Of a stretch of 64,000 bases of DNA, positions 1 through 8,011 are shown piece by piece (position 1 is the first letter of the stretch; each line of letters begins with the position of its first letter). The notes under the pieces were generated by a model. That model searched no databases. It was not told the origin of the DNA and was given only the letters and a program-made list of their open reading frames with translations. The position numbers and the translations under genes are program-made. This DNA comes from Streptomyces sp. HD (GTDB lineage: Bacteria; Actinomycetota; Actinomycetes; Streptomycetales; Streptomycetaceae), in assembly GCF_028369295.1 (NCBI RefSeq), contig NZ_JAQMYP010000044.1, positions 1-64,000 on the forward strand, in the 5' to 3' direction.

Positions 1-741
1 ACCGTGAACGTCCCGCTCGCGGTCTCCCTGAACGAGGTCCAGGCCCCGCAGAGCGCCGAAAAGGCCACGCTGACGGCCCAGTTGAACGGCGTCGACGGCG
101 GCCGGTCCTTCAACGTGCTGAACGCCGAGGTCGCCAAGTCGACGGCGACCGTCGAGGGCGGTAAGGCCGAGGGATACACCAACCTCACCCACGCCAAGGT
201 CCACCTCCCCGGTCTGCCGCTCCTCTCGCTCATCGAGGTCGGCCAGGTCACCTCCAAGGCGACCTGCGAGGCCGGGAAGACACCGACCGCCTCGTCCAAC
301 CTGCTCGGCGACGTCACCGTGCTGGGCAAGAAGGTCACGCTGACCGCGGGCGGCACCACCAAGGTCGAGGTGCCCGGCGTCGGCGACGTGCGGCTGGACT
401 ACTCCAAGACGCAGACCACGTCGCGTACGGCCGCCGCCACCGCGCTCGAACTCAAGGTCTCCGTCAACCCGCTGAAGCTGAACGTCGCCGACGTCCAGGG
501 CACCCTGACCCTCGCCAAGGCGACCTGCGAGACCCCGGCCGGGTCCGCGCAGCAGACCGACCCGAGCGGCGCCCCGAGCACCGGCCCGGCCGGCGATGTG
601 AAGCCCCAGGGCCAGGCCGCCGACGACGGCCTCGCGGAGACCGGCGGCAACTCCATGACGCCGTACATCGCGGGCGGCGCACTCGCGCTCCTCGTGGCGG
701 GCGGCGGAGCGGTGGCACTGGCCCACCGCCGGAAGGCCTGA
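1..741 (+). CDS. LAETG sortase-anchored surface protein, C-terminal part
   Basis: The frame is open at the left window edge, so the N-terminus is missing. The visible 246 residues are a Thr/Val/Ala/Gly-rich extracellular region with two well-spaced cysteines (each in an 'ATCE' context), then a Pro/Gly/Ser linker. It ends in a classical sorting signal: LAETG (bases 631-645), a hydrophobic segment (about 661-717) and a basic HRRKA tail. LAxTG motifs are the substrates of class E sortases in Streptomyces, so the protein is probably cross-linked to the cell wall. It matches the 'SCO1860 family LAETG-anchored protein' group as I recall it. It is convergent with the cobalamin operon and not part of it. 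Confidence 0.88.
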   Translation, partial: TVNVPLAVSLNEVQAPQSAEKATLTAQLNGVDGGRSFNVLNAEVAKSTATVEGGKAEGYTNLTHAKVHLPGLPLLSLIEVGQVTSKATCEAGKTPTASSNLLGDVTVLGKKVTLTAGGTTKVEVPGVGDVRLDYSKTQTTSRTAAATALELKVSVNPLKLNVADVQGTLTLAKATCETPAGSAQQTDPSGAPSTGPAGDVKPQGQAADDGLAETGGNSMTPYIAGGALALLVAGGGAVALAHRRKA

Positions 742-872
742 GCAGCGAGGGACGCCACCCGGGGGCTCCCGCTCGGCGGCGGCACCCGGGGACGGCTGCC
801 CTGCCTGAGGGACGGCGGTACCCGGGACGGCTGCCCGTCTGAGCGGCGGCGCCCGGAGGCGGGCGTCCCGGC
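742..872. repeat. Intergenic tandem repeat between convergent genes
   Basis: Between the LAETG gene and the end of cobC lie about 2.3 imperfect copies of a 35-37 bp unit (about 776-870) sharing GGCGG(C/T)ACCCGGG and GACGGCTGCCC. The units can fold on themselves and may act as a two-way terminator. No ORF is supported here. Confidence 0.5.
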
Positions 873-1937
873 TCAGCGGTCCGCCGGGTCCAGAGCCCGC
901 TCCAGCGCCGTCAGGAACCCCCTGACCGTCGCCCGGTCCCGCACCGCCAGCCGCAGCCACTCCTCGCCCAGCCCGGGAAAGGTGTCCCCGCGCCGCACCG
1001 CGAACCCGAGGTCGCGCAGGTGCCGTCGCACGGTGGCCGCCTCCGGCAGCCGTACGAGGACGAAGGGACCCTCGGCCGGCTCGACGACCCGGAGCCCGGC
1101 CGAGGCGAACCGGCCGAGCCCCGTGACGAGATGGGCCCGGTCGGCGGCGACGCGGTGGGCCGCGTGCGCCGCCTCCGCCAGGGCCCGTGGTGACACACAG
1201 GTCTCGGCGGCGGCCAGCGCGGGTGTGGAGACCGGCCACAGGGGCTGGGCGCGCTCCAGGTCGGCGATGGTGTCCGGGGCGGCGAGGACGTAGCCGATCC
1301 GCAGTCCGGCCAGCCCCCAGGTCTTGGTCAGGCTGCGGAGCACGACGAGACCCGGCACGTCCGTCCGCTCCGCCAGCGCCTCCCGCTCGCCCGGCACCGC
1401 GTCCATGAACGCCTCGTCCACCACCAACATCCGCCCGGGACGGGCGAGTCGGGCGATGGCCGCGGCCGGGTGCAGCACCGACGTCGGGTTGGTCGGGTTG
1501 CCGATCACCACCAGGTCGGCGTCCTCGGGGACGGCCTCAGGGTCCAGCCGGAACCCGTCCTGCGCCCGCAGCAGCACCCGGTCGACGGTGTGCCCGGCGT
1601 CCCGCAGGGCGGCCTCCGGCTCCGTGAACTGCGGGTGCACGACCACCGGCCGGCGCACCTTCAGGGCGCGGGCGAGCAGCACGAACGCCTCCGCGGCCCC
1701 CGCGGTCAGCAGGACCCGCTCCACCGGCAGCCCGTGCCGCGCAGCCACCGCCGCCCGCGCGGCCCGCCCGTCCGGGTAGGCCGCGAGCGAGCCCAGCGAC
1801 TGCGCGATCCGCTCCCGCAGCCACGCGGGCGGTGTGTCCGCGCGGACGTTCACGGCGAGGTCGACGAGCGCCGAGCCGTCGTCACGGACCTCGGCGTCGC
1901 CGTGGTGGCGCAGGTCGTGCTCGCCCTCAGTGGGCAT
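873..1937 (-). CDS. cobC: CobC-type PLP-dependent aminotransferase (threonine-phosphate decarboxylase-like)
   Basis: A 354-residue fold-type I PLP enzyme of the histidinol-phosphate aminotransferase-like family. The pattern 'SLTKTWGLAGLRIGY' places the Schiff-base lysine at about K205, 'VIGNPTNPTS' is the cofactor pocket and 'VVDEAFMD' carries the pyridine-binding aspartate. In cobalamin synthesis this family makes (R)-1-amino-2-propanol phosphate from threonine phosphate, the arm that joins the nucleotide loop. Actinobacterial members are usually labelled Rv2231c-type CobC, and some may have another substrate. It is the last gene of the operon, overlapping cbiX by 11 bp. The histidinol-phosphate aminotransferase alternative is made unlikely by its location. 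Confidence 0.85.
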   Translation of the reverse strand: MPTEGEHDLRHHGDAEVRDDGSALVDLAVNVRADTPPAWLRERIAQSLGSLAAYPDGRAARAAVAARHGLPVERVLLTAGAAEAFVLLARALKVRRPVVVHPQFTEPEAALRDAGHTVDRVLLRAQDGFRLDPEAVPEDADLVVIGNPTNPTSVLHPAAAIARLARPGRMLVVDEAFMDAVPGEREALAERTDVPGLVVLRSLTKTWGLAGLRIGYVLAAPDTIADLERAQPLWPVSTPALAAAETCVSPRALAEAAHAAHRVAADRAHLVTGLGRFASAGLRVVEPAEGPFVLVRLPEAATVRRHLRDLGFAVRRGDTFPGLGEEWLRLAVRDRATVRGFLTALERALDPADR

Positions 1938-2853
1938 GGGAGTGGGCGCCGTGATGGTGGTGTCCGTGGTGGTGGCCGTCGTCGTCCGGGTGGAAGTGCG
2001 GCTGCTGCGGCATGCCGACCTTGTCCTCGAAACCGGGCAGCGCGATGCGGTACACGCACGAGTCGCAGTTCATGCGCAGGTCGCCCTTGATGGCCTCCTC
2101 GTACCGCTCCATCACCAGGTCGAGCAGCTCCGGCTCCGGACCGATGACGTCCGCCGAGAGCACCTCGACCTCCGGGTGCGCCTCCGCCCAGCCCTCCGTC
2201 TGCTGCCGTACCCGGTCCGGCAGGATGCCGGTGAAGAGGAAGTAGGGCAGGACGACGATCTTCCGCGCCCCCAGCTTCACACACCGGTCCAGGCCGCTCG
2301 GCACGTCCGGCGCCGCCAGCGACACGAACGCCGTCTCCACGCCCGCGTAACCGCGCCCCTCCCACAGCAGCCGCGCCGCCTTGTGCACCTCGGCGTTGGC
2401 GTCCGGGTCGGTCGAGCCGCGCCCGACCAGCAGCACGGTGACGTCGGCCCGGTCCCCGGGCGTGCGGTTGCCCTCGGCGCCGAGCGCCTCGTCGAGGCGT
2501 CGCTCCAGGACGGACAGCAGCGCCGGGTGCGGGCCCAGCGGGCGGCCGTAGGTGTACGAGATCCCCGGGTGCCGCTCCTTCTCGCGGGCCAGCGCGGCCG
2601 GGATGTCGCCCTTGGCGTGCCCGGCGGACACCAGCATCAGCGGCACGGCGGCGAACCGGCGCACGCCTCGCTCGACCAGCTCGGTGACGGCGTCGCCCAG
2701 CGGCGGCGGGGACAGTTCGATGAAGCCGCCCGCGACGGGAAGTTCGGGGTTGCGGCGACCCAACTCCCGTACGAAGTCGCGGAACGCCTCGGCCCCGGCA
2801 TCGTCCCGGGTGCCGTGACCGGCGATGAGCAGGGCGGGCGGCGGGGTGGTCAC
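1927..2853 (-). CDS. cbiX: Sirohydrochlorin chelatase, CbiX-like, with His-rich tail
   Basis: A 308-residue duplicated class II chelatase that inserts cobalt (or iron) into sirohydrochlorin. The N-terminal half begins 'LIAGHGTRDDAG', with the family's active-site histidine at about residue 9. The second half begins 'VLLVGRGSTDPDAN', where the equivalent histidine is an arginine. The last 23 residues contain 12 histidines and three aspartates, a likely metal-binding or storage tail. A 'CDSC' pair lies just upstream of the tail. The start overlaps the end of cobH by 4 bp. With a cobalt-handling tail inside a cobalamin operon, CbiX is more likely than a siroheme ferrochelatase, but the sequence cannot separate the two. 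Confidence 0.86.
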   Translation of the reverse strand: MTTPPPALLIAGHGTRDDAGAEAFRDFVRELGRRNPELPVAGGFIELSPPPLGDAVTELVERGVRRFAAVPLMLVSAGHAKGDIPAALAREKERHPGISYTYGRPLGPHPALLSVLERRLDEALGAEGNRTPGDRADVTVLLVGRGSTDPDANAEVHKAARLLWEGRGYAGVETAFVSLAAPDVPSGLDRCVKLGARKIVVLPYFLFTGILPDRVRQQTEGWAEAHPEVEVLSADVIGPEPELLDLVMERYEEAIKGDLRMNCDSCVYRIALPGFEDKVGMPQQPHFHPDDDGHHHGHHHHGAHSHAH

Positions 2854-3440
2854 GATTTCTCCTCGGAGTGGGATGCGGGGTGGTACAGCAGGGCGTTGAG
2901 GGCGGCCGAGGCGACCGCCGAACCGCCCTTCTCGGACACGTTGCTCACGGCGGGCAGCCCGCTCTCGCGCAACGCCGCCTTGGACTCGACCGCGCCGACG
3001 AAGCCGACGGGCAGGCCGATGACGAGCGCCGGGGCGGCGTCCAGGGTGAGCAGCTCCTCCAGCGCGGTCGGCGCGTTGCCGATCACCCAGAGGGCACCCG
3101 GGCCGACCTGCTCGTAGGCGAGCCGGACGGCGTGCGCCGAGCGGGTCAGGTCGGGGCCGGCCACGGCGTCCTTCAGCCGGCAGACGGTCTCGCGCCGGGT
3201 GATCCCGGCGGCCACCATCTCGACGTCGACGACCACTGGCGCCCCGGAGTGCAGCGCTGCGTGCGCCTTCGCCAACTCGCTCTCGTCCATGACGAGGTCG
3301 GTCGCGTAGCCGAGGTCGGCGGCGGAGTGGATGACCCGCTCCACGACCGCCCGGGTCAGCGGCGGGAAGTGCGAGGTGTCCAGGCGGGCACGCAGCCGCC
3401 GGTAGGACTCCTCCTCGATCGGATGCACGACGCGGTTCAC
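2850..3440 (-). CDS. cobH: Precorrin-8X methylmutase
   Basis: This 196-residue protein moves the methyl group from C-11 to C-12 of the ring, giving hydrogenobyrinate (CobH) or cobyrinate (CbiC). It shows the family start 'VHPIEEESYRRLRARLD', the likely catalytic histidine in 'VERVIHSAADLGY' (about H38), 'LWVIGNAPTALEELL' and 'VIGLPVGFVGAVESK'. The frame stays open further upstream, but the GTG at 3440 forms a GTGA overlap with the stop of the cbiG-cobJ gene and gives the usual family length. Its stop overlaps the cbiX start by 4 bp, so translation is probably coupled on both sides. Confidence 0.93.
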   Translation of the reverse strand: MNRVVHPIEEESYRRLRARLDTSHFPPLTRAVVERVIHSAADLGYATDLVMDESELAKAHAALHSGAPVVVDVEMVAAGITRRETVCRLKDAVAGPDLTRSAHAVRLAYEQVGPGALWVIGNAPTALEELLTLDAAPALVIGLPVGFVGAVESKAALRESGLPAVSNVSEKGGSAVASAALNALLYHPASHSEEKS

Positions 3441-5137
3441 TCGGTGCCCTCCTGCGATGCCTGCCAGCGGTAGCCGCGCGGCGTCACCATGCGCCCGGCG
3501 ATGTCCCGGGTCGCCGTGTTGCCGACGGTCACGACCGTCATCATGTCGACCGTCGCCGGGTCCAGGGAGCCCAGTGTCGTGAGCCGACTGGACTCGTCCG
3601 GCCGCGACGCGTTCCGTACGACACCGACCGGCGTCGTCGGCTTCCGGTGCTCGGCGAGGATCGTGAGGGCCTTGGGCAGCTGCCAGTCGCGGCCCCGGGA
3701 ACGGGGGTTGTAGAAGGTGACCACGATGTCCGCCTCGGCCGCCGCCCGCACCCGACGCTCGATGACCTCCCACGGAGTGTGCAGGTCGGAGAGGCTGATC
3801 GACACATGGTCATGGCCGAGCGGCGCACCGAGGATCGCGGCAGCCGCCAGGGCCGCCGTCACCCCGGGTACGCCGATCACGTCGATGTCGTCGGACGCCT
3901 CGGCCAGCGCGGGGGAGGCCATGGCGTACACGCCCGCGTCCCCGCTGCCGATCAGCGCGACGGTCTGCCCCTTGCGGGCCTCCTCGACCGCCGTCCGGGC
4001 CCGCTCCTCCTCGGCACCGAGCCCCGACTCCAGGACCCGTGTGCCGGGGCGCACCAGGTCGCGGATCTGGTCGACGTACTGGTCGAGGCCCACCAGCACG
4101 GAGGCGCCCTGGAGTTCGGCCTTCGCGCGAGGTGTCAGCAGATCCCGGGCGCCCGGCCCGAGCCCGACCACCGCGAGCCGACCGCGCCCGGGACGCCGTA
4201 CGACGGCACAGGTCGCCATCGCGGGCTGCCCGTCGGCGCGCTCCGACTTCCGCTTGGGGACGAGGAGTTCACCGCCGTGCACCAGGGCGGCGGCCTCGGC
4301 GACCGAGGGGGTGCCCACTGCGGCGAGGGGTGCGTCGGAGGGGTTGGGGACCTCGACGGCCGCCAGCTCCTCGGCGGAGTGGGTGACGAGGGGGACGCCG
4401 AGTCGTGCGGCGGCCTCGACGATGCCGGGCTCGTCGGCCTTGGCGTCGACGGTGGCGAGCTCGGCGAGGGACGCGGGGGAGAGGCCGGCGTCCCGCAGTG
4501 CGCTCTTCACCAGTCCGAGGACCTCGTCCGCCGGGGCGCCCTTCGAAGCGCCGACGCCGACGACGAGGGACGGCGGACGCAGCACGACCTCGTGCTCGGC
4601 GGGCTCGACCAGCCGGTCCGTCAGCCGGATCGCGTACGAGCCCTCGGCGCCGACCCGCAGCGGCGGCAGGGGCCAGTCGAGCTCGGCCCGCAGAGCCACC
4701 GGCTCACCGTCGAGCAGGGCCCGCGAGACGGCGGCGACATCGCCCTCCACCGGGAACCCGAGCGTGTCGAGGCCGGGCACCCCCACGGCATCGGTCGCGG
4801 TCGTCACCACGGGCTCGGCGCCCAGCAACTCCCCGATCTCCCGGGCGAGTTCATTGGCGCCGCCGCCGTGCCCGCCGACCAGCGACACGGCGAACCGCCC
4901 GCTCTCGTCGACGCACACCACACCCGGGTCGCTCGTCTTGTCCCCGAGCAGCGGGGCGATCAGCCGGACGACCGCCCCCGTGGCCAGGAAGCACACCAAC
5001 TGCTCGCACTCGGCGAACGCCCGCCGCACGGCGTCCTTGACGGGACCGTTGTACACGCGCGTGCGGTCCGGCCACGCCACGGCCAGCCGGTCCCGCGCCG
5101 CCGCCCCCGCCGCGGTGGCGGAAATGAGGCCGATCAC
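3437..5137 (-). CDS. cobJ: CbiG-CobJ fusion: cobalt-precorrin-5A hydrolase plus precorrin-3B C17-methyltransferase
   Basis: A 566-residue fusion. Residues 1 to about 290 are CbiG, with N-terminal 'MIGLISATAAG', the 'FLATGAVVRLIAPLLGDK' and 'SLVGGHGGGANELA' motifs, and a C-terminal CbiG domain starting 'LVVGVGASKGAP'. From about residue 315 a tetrapyrrole methyltransferase follows ('LAVVGLGPGARDLLTPRAK', then 'VALIGSGDAGVYAMA' and 'TFYNPRSRGRDWQL'), which is CobJ: it uses SAM to methylate C-17 with ring contraction. CbiG opens the delta-lactone that arises in the anaerobic route, so its fusion to CobJ is a sign of a mixed pathway. The gene overlaps cobL upstream and cobH downstream by 4 bp each. 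Confidence 0.92.
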   Translation of the reverse strand: MIGLISATAAGAAARDRLAVAWPDRTRVYNGPVKDAVRRAFAECEQLVCFLATGAVVRLIAPLLGDKTSDPGVVCVDESGRFAVSLVGGHGGGANELAREIGELLGAEPVVTTATDAVGVPGLDTLGFPVEGDVAAVSRALLDGEPVALRAELDWPLPPLRVGAEGSYAIRLTDRLVEPAEHEVVLRPPSLVVGVGASKGAPADEVLGLVKSALRDAGLSPASLAELATVDAKADEPGIVEAAARLGVPLVTHSAEELAAVEVPNPSDAPLAAVGTPSVAEAAALVHGGELLVPKRKSERADGQPAMATCAVVRRPGRGRLAVVGLGPGARDLLTPRAKAELQGASVLVGLDQYVDQIRDLVRPGTRVLESGLGAEEERARTAVEEARKGQTVALIGSGDAGVYAMASPALAEASDDIDVIGVPGVTAALAAAAILGAPLGHDHVSISLSDLHTPWEVIERRVRAAAEADIVVTFYNPRSRGRDWQLPKALTILAEHRKPTTPVGVVRNASRPDESSRLTTLGSLDPATVDMMTVVTVGNTATRDIAGRMVTPRGYRWQASQEGTE

Positions 5138-6387
5138 TGGGCATCTCCTTCAGAACAGGCTTGAGGCCGCACGCCCCACAGCAGGAAAACCGGATTGGTC
5201 GCCGCGAGCCGGGTCACGTCCCCCGGCAGCGGCGCGAGCCGGGACGACTGCAACAGCACCCCGTCGCAGGAGAACCCGGCACTCGTCAGGGCCTCCCGGG
5301 CGGCCGGCACCCGGTCGAGCGCGGCCATCGCGACGACCACCGTGCGCCGGGCGCGCCGCGCACAGACGCTGACGACGGCGGGCAGTTCGCGCCCGCCGCC
5401 GCCCACGAACACGGCGTCGGGGTCGTCGGTGAGGTCCGCCAGCGCGTCCGGCGCCGCGCCGTGCACCACATGCACGTCCACGCCGTGCGTGGCGGCGTTG
5501 GCGCGGATCCGCTCCACCCCGTCCGGGGCCTTCTCGACGGCGACGGCCGCCGCCCCGAGCCGGGCGCACTCCACGGCCACCGAGCCGGAGCCCGCGCCGA
5601 CGTCCCACACCAGGTCGCCGAGCCGCGGACCGAGCCGGGCCAGCGCCAGCGCCCGTACCTCGAACTTGGTGATCATCGAGTCGCGGTGCGCGAAGTCGGC
5701 CTCGCCCAGGGCCCAGCCGGCGGGCCGCGGTTCAGGCCCCGCGAGCGTCCGTACGGGACCGAGCAGCCGCGTCTCGTCCAGGCAGAGCACCACGCTCACC
5801 GACGTACCCCAGTCGCGGCCCGCCGCCTCGGCGGGCGTCAGCCGCTCCACGCGCTCGCGCTCCGCATCGCCCAGGGCGGAGGCGACGACCAGCACGCGCC
5901 CGGTGTCCCGCAGCGCCGCACCCAGCTCGGCCGGCCCGGCGCCCGGACCGGTCAGCACGGCCACCTTGGGATGGGCCCGGCAGATGTTGACGGCCGTCCG
6001 CGGATCCCGCCCGTGCGCGCTGACGACGACCGCGTCGTCCCAGGTCAGCCCCAGCCGCGCGAACGCGGTGGCCACGGACGACACCCCGGGCCGCACCTCC
6101 AGCCGCTCCGACCCGAACCGCTCGGCGAGCGCCCGCACGATCCCGAAGAACCCGGGGTCACCGGAGGCCAGCACCACCACCGGCCGCTCCTTGGCGACGT
6201 ACTCCTCGACGGTGTCCAGGGCGGGCGCGAGCGCCCCGAGCACCACCCGCTCCGCCCCGTCCGGCAGCCGTACGGCGTCCAGATGCCGCCGCCCGCCGAC
6301 GACCAGTGCGGCACCGGCGAGGACGTCCTCGGGAGGCGGCGCCCCCGTCCCCGTACCGACGACCGTGATCGGCCGGCCCGAGGTCAT
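5134..6387 (-). CDS. cobL: Precorrin-6Y C5,15-methyltransferase (CbiE-CbiT fusion)
   Basis: A 417-residue two-domain enzyme that methylates C-5 and C-15 and decarboxylates the C-12 acetate. The N-terminal CbiE half starts 'ITVVGTGTGAPPPEDVLAGA' and has 'VVVLASGDPGFFGIVRALAERFG'. The C-terminal CbiT half begins near 'HRDSMITKFEVRALAL' and has the SAM motif 'VWDVGAGSGSVAVECARLG'. The frame extends further upstream, but the ATG at 6387 makes an ATGA overlap with the cobM stop and starts exactly at the domain boundary. Its end overlaps cbiG-cobJ by 4 bp. Confidence 0.93.
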   Translation of the reverse strand: MTSGRPITVVGTGTGAPPPEDVLAGAALVVGGRRHLDAVRLPDGAERVVLGALAPALDTVEEYVAKERPVVVLASGDPGFFGIVRALAERFGSERLEVRPGVSSVATAFARLGLTWDDAVVVSAHGRDPRTAVNICRAHPKVAVLTGPGAGPAELGAALRDTGRVLVVASALGDAERERVERLTPAEAAGRDWGTSVSVVLCLDETRLLGPVRTLAGPEPRPAGWALGEADFAHRDSMITKFEVRALALARLGPRLGDLVWDVGAGSGSVAVECARLGAAAVAVEKAPDGVERIRANAATHGVDVHVVHGAAPDALADLTDDPDAVFVGGGGRELPAVVSVCARRARRTVVVAMAALDRVPAAREALTSAGFSCDGVLLQSSRLAPLPGDVTRLAATNPVFLLWGVRPQACSEGDAQ

Positions 6388-7202
6388 GAGCTCGCCCCTC
6401 GTTCGCGCAGCGCCCGGCGGGCCTGCGGGTCGGCCTTGCGATACCCGTGGAAGTGGCCGGGGTGGTAGAGGTGCGAGCGGGTGCCCTGTGCGTCGAGGGC
6501 CGGTCCGACCAGGAACAGGGTGTGCTTCCAGAGCTTGTGCTCCTTGACGGTCTCCTCCAGCGTGCCGATGGTGCACCGCACGACGAGCTCCTCCGGCCAG
6601 GTCGCCTGGTACGCGACCACGACCGGCGTGGACGTCGGATACCCGCCCTCCAGCAGCTCCCGCACCAGCTGGCCGCTGCGGGCCGCGGACAGGAAGATCG
6701 CCATGGTGGTGCCGTGCTTGGCGAACTCCCTGACCTCCTCCCCGGGCGGCATCGGCGTCTTGCCGCCGCCGAGCCGGGTGAGTACGACGGACTGCGCGAC
6801 CTCGGGGATCGTCAGCTCCCGCTGGGCGAGCGCGGCCACGGCGGAGAAGGCGGAGACCCCGGGCACGACCTCGGTCGCGACACCGAGGTCGGCACACCGG
6901 TCGAGCTGCTCCTGGGTGCCGCCCCACAGGGCGGGGTCGCCGGAGTGGATCCGGGCGACGCGCAGGTCTTCCCGGTGAGCCCGCTCGTAGACGGCGACGA
7001 CGTCCTCCAGGGACATGGTCGCCGAGTCGAGGATCTCGGCATCCTCGCGCGCGTGCTGCAGGACCTCCGCCTGGACCAGGCTCGCCGCCCAGATCACCAC
7101 GTCGGCCTCGGCGATGGCACGCGCGGCACGGAACGTCAGCAGATCGGCGGCGCCGGGGCCGGCACCGACGAAGGTCACCTTGCCGGTGGGGGCATCGGCC
7201 AT
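6384..7202 (-). CDS. cobM: Precorrin-4 C11-methyltransferase
   Basis: This SAM-dependent tetrapyrrole methyltransferase of about 272 residues acts on C-11. Family landmarks are 'VTFVGAGPGAADLLTFRAARAI', 'VARIHSGDPALWGG', 'EVVPGVSAFSAVAALAQRELT' and 'GTTMAIFLSA'. I chose ATG 7202 because AGGAGAGGA lies 8 bp upstream of it. The ATG at 7223 would place that ribosome site inside the gene. It follows cobI after 74 bp, one of the few true gaps in the operon, and overlaps cobL by 4 bp (ATGA). Confidence 0.92.
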   Translation of the reverse strand: MADAPTGKVTFVGAGPGAADLLTFRAARAIAEADVVIWAASLVQAEVLQHAREDAEILDSATMSLEDVVAVYERAHREDLRVARIHSGDPALWGGTQEQLDRCADLGVATEVVPGVSAFSAVAALAQRELTIPEVAQSVVLTRLGGGKTPMPPGEEVREFAKHGTTMAIFLSAARSGQLVRELLEGGYPTSTPVVVAYQATWPEELVVRCTIGTLEETVKEHKLWKHTLFLVGPALDAQGTRSHLYHPGHFHGYRKADPQARRALRERGASS

Positions 7203-7276
7203 GGGAACGGTCCTCTCCTGCAAAGGGGGTTCAGCGGGGGTGGTGGGTGTGCGGGGTGCGGGGCGTCGTACCGGCG

Positions 7277-8011
7277 TCAGAGCTTGCCGCCCCGCCCGCC
7301 GTCGCGCCGAGCGGGGGCGATGAGCGTCGAGAGGTAGGGCAGGGGGCTGCCGTCGAGGTCGGCCGCCGACCGGATCGACTCCTCCTCAAGGCCCAGCGCC
7401 GACCCCCACACCGCGTCCTCGGTCCGCCCGGTCTCCCGCAGTGCCTCGGCGACCTCCCGCGCCTGCCGCCCGAACTTGTAGGCGACGACCGTCCCGGGCC
7501 CGGCGAGGGCCTCCTTGAGCACGGTCGCCCCCGCGGTCACGGGCACGAGTGTCAGCGGCTCGGTCCCCTCGGTGAGCACGGCGCCCGACCGTGCGGCGAG
7601 GTCCTGCATCGCGGTGATGCCGGGGACGGTCTCGACGACGGTGTCGGGCACCAACTCGCCGATGGTCTGGGCGAGATAGGTGAAGGTGGAGTACACGTTG
7701 GGATCGCCGATGGTCGCGAAGGCCACGGCGGCATGCCCGCGCAGCAGCTCGGCCACCCGCTCGCCCGCGGCGTCCCAGGCGGCCTCCCGCCTGGCCCGGT
7801 CGGTCCGCTCGTTGAGGGCGAACACGACCCGTACGACCTTCTCCTCGGGCACGTAGTGCAGCACGGTCGCCTCGGCCCGCCCCCGCTCCCCGCTGTCCAT
7901 GACGGGTACGACGACGACATCGGCGGCACGCAGAGCGTTGACGCCCTTGACGGTCACCAGCTCCGGATCACCGGGACCGACCCCGACTCCGATCAACCTG
8001 CTGCTGCTCAT
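7277..8011 (-). CDS. cobI: Precorrin-2 C20-methyltransferase
   Basis: A 244-residue SAM-dependent methyltransferase that commits precorrin-2 to the corrin route by methylating C-20. It begins 'LIGVGVGPGDPELVTVKGV' and has 'VAFATIGDPNVYSTFTYLA', then 'ETVPGITAMQDLAARSG', all typical of CobI/CbiL. The ATG at 8011 overlaps the cobB stop as ATGA. A start four codons earlier is possible but lacks a ribosome site. Aerobic CobI and anaerobic CbiL cannot be told apart here. Confidence 0.93.
   Translation of the reverse strand: MSSSRLIGVGVGPGDPELVTVKGVNALRAADVVVVPVMDSGERGRAEATVLHYVPEEKVVRVVFALNERTDRARREAAWDAAGERVAELLRGHAAVAFATIGDPNVYSTFTYLAQTIGELVPDTVVETVPGITAMQDLAARSGAVLTEGTEPLTLVPVTAGATVLKEALAGPGTVVAYKFGRQAREVAEALRETGRTEDAVWGSALGLEEESIRSAADLDGSPLPYLSTLIAPARRDGGRGGKL

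Noticed and set aside
3441..3773. Longer start for cobH
   Set aside because: The extension lies inside the cbiG-cobJ gene and gives a protein far longer than the family. The GTGA overlap at 3440 fits the operon.
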